Source of the DNA: Actinomycetes bacterium
GTDB taxonomy: Bacteria; Actinomycetota; Coriobacteriia; Coriobacteriales; Eggerthellaceae
NCBI GenBank assembly: GCA_023394615.1
Contig: JAEXAI010000004.1
Span: 1 to 22,740, forward strand
Direction of reading: 5' to 3'
DNA length: 22,740 nucleotides
Position 1 is the stretch's first letter; the number at the start of each line of letters is the position of its first letter. Below the pieces are notes generated by a model that saw only the letters and a list, made by a program, of their open reading frames with translations, was not told the origin of the DNA and made no database searches. Made by a program: the position numbers and the translations under genes. Below are positions 16,544 to 22,740 of this stretch, one piece after another.

Positions 16544-16813
16544 CTATCGCTTTGCCGCATCAAGCAGGCTACGGCCGGAGTCATAGGAAGCGCCAGTACC
16601 GCCCTCGGCGATAATGGATTCGGTTTCCTGGATGCTGCGCAGACTTTCGGCATTTGGCTCGTAATTGCCGAAATCGAGCGGGATGCGGTGGGTGCGAGCC
16701 ATCTGCTTCCAAAGCGCGCGCGTAACAGAGGAAAGATCGAATCCGTAGTATTCCGCGACCTCGGCTGCCGCAGCTTTATCGGAATCGCTGCACCTAATCG
16801 TCATTGTAGCCAT
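16544..16813 (-). CDS. RelB/DinJ-family antitoxin, no toxin partner visible
   Basis: AGGAGG lies 5 nt before the ATG at 16813, which fixes the start inside a longer open frame. The 89-residue protein begins MATMTIRCSDSDKAAAAEVA, the ribbon-helix-helix strand and helix of RelB/DinJ antitoxins, followed by YYGFDLSSVTRALWKQM. The C-terminal part would bind a RelE/YafQ-type RNase toxin. Such toxin genes normally overlap or follow directly, but the 400 nt downstream hold no toxin-like frame. It is therefore an orphan antitoxin, whether a remnant of a module or a solitary regulator. Confidence 0.8.
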   Translation of the reverse strand: MATMTIRCSDSDKAAAAEVAEYYGFDLSSVTRALWKQMARTHRIPLDFGNYEPNAESLRSIQETESIIAEGGTGASYDSGRSLLDAAKR

Positions 16814-16824
16814 GAGAGCCTCCT

Positions 16825-16867
16825 GTTGTACTTCTATAAGACATGTATTGTAACACATTATTTGTAA
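16825..16867. promoter_or_regulatory. TTGTA repeats upstream of the antitoxin, candidate operator
   Basis: TTGTAC/TTGTAA-like hexamers occur at 16826-16831, 16848-16853 and 16862-16867 in an AT-rich leader. RelB of E. coli is known to bind TTGTAA-type half-sites, so this may be the autoregulatory operator. Clear -35/-10 hexamers were not found. Confidence 0.35.
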
Positions 16868-17070
16868 ATGGGCCGGCACACGAGATGTCTTCTTCGGAAA
16901 TTTGACATCCATCGACTGCATCCATAAACCCTCACAGTTGAGATGCCAGACCAATCGCAATCGTAAAATTGCGCGAAGTAGTCTCAACATGCCGCTTCAC
17001 CCGTGTCATAGATTCCCGGGTATAGATGACGACTGCGAAAAGGGAAACCCTCTCGTTAGTGATATCCTGA

Positions 17071-17220
17071 TGCAATGATGACGGGATTGGAAGCGCGTTG
17101 GGAAAGGTCGTTACCGCCGATTACCCCAATGATGTTCGGGCGACCTTCGTCTATGCGAGAGACCCGGAAGGAAACATCTTGAAACTGCAGAGCTGGGAGC
17201 GCGCTGACGAGGAGGAATGA
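17071..17220 (+). pseudogene. C-terminal fragment of a VOC (glyoxalase-like) protein
   Basis: The frame ends with KVVTADYPNDVRATFVYARD, then PEGNILKLQSWE and a stop at 17218-17220. The FVYARDPEGN.LKLQSWE pattern is the final metal-ligand strand of VOC-fold proteins (about 130-150 residues normally). A stop at 17068-17070 cuts the frame, leaving roughly 49 residues. No start or ribosome site is evident, so it is a 3' relic. Confidence 0.6.
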
Positions 17221-17268
17221 AAGTGGATAACGCGTGTGAGCTGGAAGGCGTCGACCCGGGCGTCTACC

Positions 17269-18071
17269 GTGATTCCGTGGCCCATTATGGTGTTTTCCTT
17301 TACTTATCAAAACCTTACTATGGATGCACTGCTTCATCATTGGCCGATGATTCCTTTAACCGCATGTTTCTATGTTGCGGTGATTGTGCTGATGATTCCC
17401 CTTTCGAAAGCCTTAAGACTATCCGGCGAGAAAGCTAGCACATTTCGAATGGTTTTTACCTTTGGCAATACCGGGTTCATCGGATTGCCGTTGCTTTCGG
17501 CTGTATTCGCCGAATCTGGAGTGATAAACCTGTTGATGTTCATGGTGGTTGACCATTGGTATTGTGGACATATGGCATCAGGGAGGCTTCGAAGCCAAGC
17601 AGCAAGCCATCCATCCGACAGAGTCTAAAAGGACTTCTCAATCCAAATATTATCGCTTTTGCTCTTGGATTTGCAGTAATAGTTATAGGTATAAGAATTC
17701 CACCCTTCTTGGAGGTAACGCTGGTCTCGCTCAGTGCGGTTGCAAGTCCGCTCTGCATGGTATGCATCGGTTGTCTATATTTCTATTCCCAGATGGTCAA
17801 AGTCCTGATGCAGCCAGAAATATACGTTGGAATTGCTTTGAAGATGAGCATACTGCCGCTTGTCTGCATGCCTCTCTTATCTATGCTGTCTCTTGGGGAT
17901 GACATCGTGCCATCTTTGCTCCTGATGATGGCGATGCTGGCAACAACATAGGTTCCACTTGTTATTGTCACTGAAGGCGGAGACAGGCAATATGCAACAA
18001 GAATGACGATTGCGACAATCATCGCCAGTACGTTCACCGTGCCTTTGTTGGCGGCAATAATCGGCCTTTGA
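17269..18071 (+). pseudogene. AEC-family (auxin efflux carrier) transporter, broken
   Basis: Homology starts abruptly with IPWPIMVFSF in one frame and reaches FTFGNTGFIGLPLLSAVFA...FMVVD. It switches frame between 17545 and 17556, continues with LVLWTYGIREASK and the C-terminal membrane helices, is cut by an in-frame TAG (17949-17951), and resumes with VPLVIVTEGG to a stop at 18069-18071. Roughly 40 N-terminal residues are missing. The AEC family exports or imports anions such as malate or auxin; this copy is inactive by truncation, frameshift and nonsense mutation. The preserved sequence suggests fairly recent decay. Confidence 0.8.
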
Positions 18072-18393
18072 TTGCATTCGGTGCTGCTATCGTACGATGA
18101 TACCTGATGCTTCGTCGTAGCCGCTCACGGATGGTTAGCTCCAACAGCGAACCACGGGAACAACGGCTAGCGTCTGTGTTTATGCCGGAGGACAAGACTC
18201 TCTGGGCTATTCCGACCTTGCAATGACCAGCAAGTTGCAGCGTCTACCAGTTGCGTAGCCTCCCATTATCCCGCTGCCGACGACACCCGTTTCCCTCGTC
18301 CTCCATGACGGCACCGTGCCAACGATTGTTCCTTGGACTCCGCAGACTCGCCCGGAACTCCGCCCGTGCAAGGGTGCGCGAAAACCTTCCGCC
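18072..18393. other. Unassigned stretch
   Basis: No gene recognised. Short open pieces occur (for example one ending ...GYSDLAMTSKLQRLPVA near 18260), but no family or signal supports them. It lies between two pseudogenes and is probably decayed sequence. Confidence 0.3.
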
Positions 18394-18531
18394 TACGCGA
18401 TCGCCTTCGACGAAGGCGTCGACGACGGCAGCGTCACAGGACAGATAGGCCCGCAGGTCATGGAATACGGCACGGCAAGGCGCTTTCCGCCAACGCGTTC
18501 AAGCGCGCGGGATATCGCTTCGTCGGTTGTG
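18394..18531 (+). pseudogene. Relic of the InlB-repeat adhesin gene
   Basis: The first part reads YAIAFDEGVDDGSVTG...VMEYGTA, like the adhesin repeat at 387-470. The last 49 bp (18481-18529) are identical to 955-1003 of the adhesin, but in another frame (ALSANAFKRAGYRFVG). The relic is thus a mosaic of two non-adjacent repeat pieces joined with a frameshift. Confidence 0.75.
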
Positions 18532-18627
18532 CGCGCCCAACATGCGCTAAAACGAGAAGTTCAAAACAGGTCAAAACGACCGTTCAAAAAACAGGGGATA
18601 TTGAGCTGAAAGACGAGTGATAGAACA

Positions 18628-18656
18628 TTGTATCCAGTCTTGAATAGTGACATAAT
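18628..18656 (+). promoter_or_regulatory. Candidate promoter of the ferredoxin-AOR operon
   Basis: TTGTAT (18628-18633) and CATAAT (18651-18656) are separated by 17 nt. The transcript would have a leader of about 180 nt before the ferredoxin ATG. No known riboswitch structure was recognised in it. Confidence 0.5.
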
Positions 18657-18842
18657 TGCATCAAAAGCAACCCGATGAGTGTCAATTATTGTTCTGCAAT
18701 TTGAATGAGAGGAGGTCTTGATCGAAGAGTTGCCCGAATGAACTACTTCGTTTTTTGGGATGAACCAAAAAGCGAAAGGGACCAATTGGGTCTGTGGCAA
18801 AAGCGTTTGTCGCAAGTCGTCAGCAACAAGGAAGGAGCCTTC

Positions 18843-19280
18843 ATGATGGTAGAAGCAACAGCAGCTCGTGAATCGGGTGTCATTCACATCAAGGCTGCGG
18901 TAGAATCGTGTCAAGGATGCCGTACATGCGAATCCGTGTGTTCGCTGTTTCACACAGGTTCAATCAATCCCACAACAACAGGAATAAAAGTCGCGCAACC
19001 GACGGTTGGTGTCTACGCCGTAACGGTGTGCCAGCAGTGCTTCGATGCACCGTGTGCAAAAGCCTGCCCTGCAGATGCGCTCATCTACAACGAATACTCA
19101 TGTGTCTATGAAGTTTCGGACGCATGTATCGGTTGCGGAACGTGCGCTCGAGCATGTCCATATGGTGCCATCACGATGTCGGATTCGGCATCCGGATCGG
19201 TACGTGCGTATAAATGCGACTTCTGCGGCGGCGTGCCGCAATGCATCAAGGCATGCCCGCGACAGGTCCTGAGCTGGTAG
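18843..19280 (+). CDS. Polyferredoxin with four [4Fe-4S] clusters, AOR partner
   Basis: AAGGAAGGAG ends 5 nt before the tandem ATGs at 18843/18846, which sets the start (145 residues). The same frame also stays open to an ATG at 18738, giving 35 extra residues without Cys. Cys groups are 23/26/29/33, 63/66/71/75, 95/98/101/105 and 125/128/134/138, plus C87, the DmsB/HycB-like arrangement (CQGCRTCESVC, CQQCFDAPCAKACP, CIGCGTCARACP, CDFCGGVPQCIKACP). It should pass electrons between AOR and a cellular carrier. The AOR gene starts 10 nt later, its ribosome site overlapping this gene's TAG. Confidence 0.88.
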   Translation: MMVEATAARESGVIHIKAAVESCQGCRTCESVCSLFHTGSINPTTTGIKVAQPTVGVYAVTVCQQCFDAPCAKACPADALIYNEYSCVYEVSDACIGCGTCARACPYGAITMSDSASGSVRAYKCDFCGGVPQCIKACPRQVLSW

Positions 19281-19290
19281 GAGGGATATC

Positions 19291-21165
19291 ATGGACATGA
19301 AGGCTTATATGAATCGTATCCTGCGCGTCAATCTTTCAACGGGTGCGATTACGACCGAGAAACTTGTCGAAGATTATCTTGTTCGTTACTTGGGCGGCGA
19401 AGGATATGGCATGGCGCTTCTGTGGAACGAGGTTCCGCCTGATGTTGGACCGCTCGACCCTGAAAACGTGCTCAGTTTCAACACAGGACCCCTGACGGCG
19501 ACTCCGACGCCATCATCGTCGCGAACTGCTATTTGTGCGATATCACCCGAAACCAATACGATTGGTGCTTCCAGCATCGGTAGTCACTGGGGTGCCGAGC
19601 TTAAGTTCGCCGGTTACGATACCGTCGCATTCGCGGGGAAGGCAGATCACCCCGTTTATCTGTACATCGACAACGATACAGTCGAACTGCGTGATGCGAG
19701 CGCGTATTGGGGCACAACCACCCGCGAAGCCCAAGAAGCGATCAAGGCCGACATAGGGGAGCAGTTCAGAGTGATCTGCATCGGCCAGGCTGGTGAGAAT
19801 ATCGATTACCTGGCTGCGGTTTGCAGTGAGGATTGCTTTGCCGGTCGTGGTGGCATGGGTGCAATTATGGGCGACAAGAACCTGAAAGCCATTGCCGTGC
19901 ATGGTACCAAGAGCGTCGAGATTGCCGACAAAGATGCATTCTTGTCAGCCTTCGCAGCTGCTTGTGATGACATTCGTGGCGAGGAGTTTACGTGGGGTCC
20001 GCTGCATGGGTATGGCACCCCGTCGTGGACGAGCGGGTGCAACGATGCGGGAACATTCCCCACGCGAAACTTTCAGGACAATGCTTCCCCGCACGAGTCC
20101 GCTCTTAACATGTTGCCCGATAGACTCTGGAATGACAAGAAGCGCTTCAAGGTTAAACGGCATGCCTGTTATGGATGCCAAATCGGTTGCCATAAAGATG
20201 TTGAAATGGGCGATATAGATGTTGGCGAGATTGAATACGAGACCGTCGGTGCCTTCGGAGGCCGGTGCGCTCTTGATGACTTCGAACCCATTTGCATGTG
20301 CAATTATTATTGCAGCATCTATGGTCTTGATACGATTTCAGTTGGGACAACTGTTGGTATGGCGATGGAACTCTACGAGCGGGGTATCCTGACTAAAAAT
20401 CAGCTTGACGGTCTTGACCTGCATTTCGGAAATGGTGAAGCTGCGGCTGAGCTCGTGCGTAAGATGGGATTGCGCGAGGGTTGTGGGGATTTGTTTGCCG
20501 ATGGCTGCGACGTGGCGGTTGAAAAAATCGGTGCCGAGGCAAAGCAATATGCCATGACGTGCAAAGGTATGGAGCTTTCCGCTTCCGACCCTCGCGCTTC
20601 AACTGGTATGGTCGTTTCTTTTGGTACGAGCGAGCGCGGTGCCTGCCATATGCGCCCCTATGCCGCGACGTGTGATGCCTTGGGATACAACTTCGAGGAT
20701 ATCGGAATCGACGAGGTGCCCGATCCTCTTGATGACCACGGTGACAAGAAGTGGGTCAAGTCTTTGAAAGAGATCTTCGTTGCGACCAATCTCGTTGGCA
20801 TTTGCGATTTCGATGTTATCAATTGCGAGCTTAAAGCAACAACGTTGGCGGCAGTCTACAGTGCTGCGACCGGGCGTACGATTGATCGGGAGGAACTGTT
20901 GCGCGCAGCGGAGCGCACGATAGCCCTTGAGAGAGCTATCAATTTCGAGCGCGGTTTCAGACGTGCAGACGATTTGTTGCCGGAGCGTTTCTCGAAAGAA
21001 CCTGCGAAATACGGCAAATCAAAAGGCAGGGTCATCGAAAACGATGCGGCCCTCGATGGGTATTACGAAGCCTGCGACTATGATCCGGATCTGGCGATTC
21101 CCACGCGTGATAAATACGCAAAGCTTGGTATGGAAGACATTGCACAGCGTGTCTATGCAGGGTGA
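19291..21165 (+). CDS. Aldehyde:ferredoxin oxidoreductase (tungstopterin enzyme)
   Basis: The 624-residue length fits the AOR family. The ATG at 19291 follows AGGAGG by 6 nt (a second Met is at residue 3). The N-terminal domain has NRILRVNLSTGAI and YLGGEGYGMALLW; GRGGMGAIMGDKNLKAIAV is the pterin-binding signature. The four ligands of the [4Fe-4S] cluster are C293, C296 and C300 (CYGCQIGC) and C505 (LVGICDF). The enzyme oxidises aldehydes to carboxylates, or the reverse, at a tungsten-bis-pterin site, with ferredoxin as electron partner. The upstream four-cluster ferredoxin is the likely partner. The physiological aldehyde is not known. A strong terminator follows directly. Confidence 0.93.
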   Translation: MDMKAYMNRILRVNLSTGAITTEKLVEDYLVRYLGGEGYGMALLWNEVPPDVGPLDPENVLSFNTGPLTATPTPSSSRTAICAISPETNTIGASSIGSHWGAELKFAGYDTVAFAGKADHPVYLYIDNDTVELRDASAYWGTTTREAQEAIKADIGEQFRVICIGQAGENIDYLAAVCSEDCFAGRGGMGAIMGDKNLKAIAVHGTKSVEIADKDAFLSAFAAACDDIRGEEFTWGPLHGYGTPSWTSGCNDAGTFPTRNFQDNASPHESALNMLPDRLWNDKKRFKVKRHACYGCQIGCHKDVEMGDIDVGEIEYETVGAFGGRCALDDFEPICMCNYYCSIYGLDTISVGTTVGMAMELYERGILTKNQLDGLDLHFGNGEAAAELVRKMGLREGCGDLFADGCDVAVEKIGAEAKQYAMTCKGMELSASDPRASTGMVVSFGTSERGACHMRPYAATCDALGYNFEDIGIDEVPDPLDDHGDKKWVKSLKEIFVATNLVGICDFDVINCELKATTLAAVYSAATGRTIDREELLRAAERTIALERAINFERGFRRADDLLPERFSKEPAKYGKSKGRVIENDAALDGYYEACDYDPDLAIPTRDKYAKLGMEDIAQRVYAG

Positions 21166-21188
21166 TTTATATTGCCGCTAGGTAGCTG

Positions 21189-21219
21189 ACGGCGTGCCGT
21201 GGGGAGGCACGCTGTTTTT
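21189..21219 (+). terminator. Rho-independent terminator of the AOR operon
   Basis: GCGTGCC (21192-21198) pairs with GGCACGC (21206-21212) around a 7-nt loop. Further pairs extend the stem to about 10 bp, and TGTTTTT follows at 21213-21219. Confidence 0.85.
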
Positions 21220-21247
21220 GAAAGAGAATTCTATATCAGTTGGCAGT

Positions 21248-21285
21248 AGATGCTCTGATGCTGTATCTGCAGCGTCAGAGCATCT
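21248..21285. terminator. 16-bp hairpin at the end of the ATP-grasp gene
   Basis: AGATGCTCTGATGCTG (21248-21263) pairs over all 16 positions (one G-U) with 21270-21285 around a 6-nt loop. The stem begins at the TAG of the minus-strand ATP-grasp gene. It lacks a clear T-run on either side. It is best read as a terminator or 3'-end stabiliser for that gene. Confidence 0.55.
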
Positions 21286-21706
21286 ATCTTATGCCCTCTT
21301 TAGCAAGCATCTTTCCCGGTATGGCCATGAACTTTTCGATAAGCTGCGTATTGTTTGTCTGTTCCGCTTCGAACAGGTAGGCCATGCCTGGCGTGGAGTT
21401 GATTTCGCACAGCCAGAATTCGTCGGGTTCTTCTCCGAAAAGGTAATCGATACTGCCCATCTTGAGGCCGAAGGTTCGAGCCAGCTTAATCGACATATCT
21501 GCAAGAGCGGTGGGGGACTCGAACGCTTCGATATGTCCTCCCTGATGAAGGTTCGATTTAAACTCGCTGTCGTTTGATCGAACGAAGGAATGAACGATCT
21601 TATCGGCGGCGACCACGACGCGGATGCCCCGTCCTTTGGAGGAGATGATGGCTTGTTGGGCGATAAGATGATCGCCGAAGGGCACGGCAAAAAGCATTCC
21701 GAGCAT
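21284..21706 (-). pseudogene. C-terminal half of a RimK-like ATP-grasp ligase
   Basis: The frame holds the second half of an ATP-grasp domain: LIAQQAIISSKGRGIRVVV, EFKSNLHQGG, the metal-binding LCEINSTPG and a helical tail. RimK-type enzymes are about 300 residues; about 190 from the N-terminus, including the pre-ATP-grasp domain, are missing, because a stop lies just upstream (near 21721). An ATG at 21706 exists without a convincing ribosome site. The family adds amino acids such as glutamate to a carboxyl end. This copy lacks half the ATP site and is presumably inactive. Confidence 0.7.
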
Positions 21707-21777
21707 TTCCCGGAGTTCTTACCGTATTATAATATCCAATCAAGAGTTTGCGATTTGAAAACAGGATTCTGGCGACT

Positions 21778-22020
21778 ATGATCACGCTCGTTATCTTCGG
21801 GTTTGCACTTGCGCTGCTGTGTGGGTGCTCGTCGGATGAGGCACATGTGAACGGTAATGATCAGGCAGCTGATGAATCCGCTGTTCAAAACCAAGCCGCC
21901 GAGTATGAAGGCGTCAGCACTGCGCCGCATGTGACAGAGCAGACGCTCGTGCCGGTCAGCCGCGATGTTAGTCGGGGTTATCTGGACTACACCACGGCAA
22001 ACGTGCTGACCCAGTGTTTC
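21778..22020 (+). pseudogene. Lipoprotein stub
   Basis: The frame from ATG 21778, or from TTG 21748 (MRFENRILATM...), gives a hydrophobic signal ending in ALALLCGCSSDE, a lipobox with the Cys at residue 17 counted from ATG 21778. An Asn/Asp/Gln-rich linker follows. Up to about 22020 it looks like a secreted lipoprotein. Afterwards the residues lose that character, yet no stop occurs before the start of the protease gene in the same frame. A TATAAT at 21728-21733 could drive it. It is probably the 5' remnant of a longer lipoprotein gene. Confidence 0.45.
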
Positions 22021-22079
22021 AAGTCGCAGTCACATGCTGTTTGCGTCCATGGTGGGATGCGGCCTCGTGTCGCCCCTGT

Positions 22080-22106
22080 TTGCCACCTGCTGTTATGTGT
22101 TAAAAT
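22080..22106 (+). promoter_or_regulatory. Candidate promoter of the protease gene
   Basis: TTGCCA (22080-22085) lies 15 nt before TAAAAT (22101-22106), which carries a TG one base upstream (extended -10). The start codon is 35 nt downstream. Confidence 0.45.
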
Positions 22107-22140
22107 GCGTCTGTTTCCTTCCAAGAAAAGGGGTATTTTC

Positions 22141-22740
22141 ATGAAGCGGACGACTGCTGCCTCATCACGCGCAACGGCTCTTTTTTCCATCCTGACAGCT
22201 ATCGCTTTAGTATGCGGTTTGATGCCGTTTTCCGCCTTTGCGCCATCGCAAGCGGCGGCAAATCCCGAAGAGAGTGCGCAGTCAAGCGATCGCGCGCAGC
22301 AGATAAACGACCTTCTCTGCGCCGGTAAATATGCTGAAGGCCAGGTGGTGGCTGCGGTTTACAGTGAATATGCAGGTACTTCAGATTGGTTTGCGGCGCG
22401 ACAGAGCCAAGATGCAGTAAACACAGAAACCCTTATGGATACCACTGCCGCTACCTACGTGAGCGCCACTGAAGGCTCTATCGACAATGCTGCTGAAGGC
22501 GATAGCGTTTCCGTTGTGCTTATCACGAACAGCCAGATGAGCACAGCCGAAATGCTCGATGCGCTATGGGATGACAGCCGCATCCTGTCGGTAGAGCCCG
22601 ATTACGTGGTGCAAGTGACGGACATTGATTCGACCAATGCCGATGAAGTAGACGCCCAAGTTGCCCAAGAGATGGCGACGCTTGCCGCACAGAGTGACGG
22701 GGGCGGTTCCGTTTCCGCTTTTTCCTCAGATTCCGCTTCG
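22141..22740 (+). CDS. Secreted subtilisin-like (S8) protease, N-terminal part
   Basis: AAAAGGGG stands 8 nt before the ATG, and the frame runs off the right edge after 200 codons. The product starts with a Sec signal: MKRTTAASSR, a hydrophobic core and FAPSQAAA as the cleavage region. An inhibitor-I9-like propeptide follows, with SVSVVLITNSQMSTAEML and the typical RILSVEPDYVVQV end. In S8 proteases this is the intramolecular chaperone before the catalytic domain. The Asp-His-Ser triad lies outside the window, so the protease assignment rests on the propeptide and is likely rather than certain. A low-complexity Ser/Gly stretch begins at the edge. Confidence 0.65.
   Translation, partial: MKRTTAASSRATALFSILTAIALVCGLMPFSAFAPSQAAANPEESAQSSDRAQQINDLLCAGKYAEGQVVAAVYSEYAGTSDWFAARQSQDAVNTETLMDTTAATYVSATEGSIDNAAEGDSVSVVLITNSQMSTAEMLDALWDDSRILSVEPDYVVQVTDIDSTNADEVDAQVAQEMATLAAQSDGGGSVSAFSSDSAS

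Noticed and set aside
18657..18842. Riboswitch (molybdenum/tungsten cofactor type) upstream of the ferredoxin
   Set aside because: No conserved stem set was recognisable by eye, so it is left as a question.
1..22740. CRISPR array, tRNA or rRNA genes, phage modules
   Set aside because: No regularly spaced repeats, cloverleaf, rRNA core sequence, integrase or phage structural gene was seen.

Overview
The window looks like a chromosomal segment of an anaerobic, fairly GC-rich actinobacterium of the Coriobacteriia/Eggerthellaceae type. This is inferred from gene content: an InlB/Flg_new-repeat surface protein with a sortase-like tail, a tungsten-type aldehyde:ferredoxin oxidoreductase with its ferredoxin, an OFA-like MFS carrier, SpoIIE/RsbW/STAS partner switching and a DUF3795 protein. 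No rRNA, tRNA or CRISPR was seen.

Layout. 1-2336: 3' part of a very GC-rich repeat adhesin. 2337-2756: unassigned DNA with a coding-like remnant. 5947-2751 (minus): an M20 peptidase - MFS transporter - DUF3795 cluster. 5990-6732: spacer with an unexplained open frame on the minus strand. 6733-10696 (plus): a membrane SpoIIE phosphatase fused to an RsbW-like kinase, a GH3-family adenylating enzyme and a STAS anti-anti-sigma factor. 12562-10843 (minus): OmpR-type response regulator and histidine kinase. 12774-16142 (plus): a small membrane protein, a DegV-containing chimeric remnant, a 21-codon upstream ORF, a possible CrtC/AttH-like protein and another membrane protein. 16143-18620: mostly decayed sequence (VOC fragment, broken AEC transporter, relic of the adhesin repeat) around an orphan RelB-like antitoxin. 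18843-21165: four-cluster ferredoxin and AOR with a clear terminator. 21284-22740: N-terminally truncated ATP-grasp gene, a lipoprotein stub and the start of a subtilisin-like protease.

Two regulatory circuits stand out. First, three promoters share a 33-bp architecture: two GTTTAYCYT-like half-sites 11 bp apart, followed after exactly 7 nt by a -10-like hexamer. They lie upstream of the two-component operon itself, of the membrane protein at 12774 and of the 14145/14221 pair. This predicts an autoregulated local regulon of the response regulator. Second, a GH3-type acyl-adenylating enzyme sits between the kinase/phosphatase fusion and the anti-anti-sigma factor of a partner-switching module. 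This suggests an acyl-amide or acyl-CoA chemistry wired to a stress-type switch. Both functional readings are inferences from sequence and synteny.
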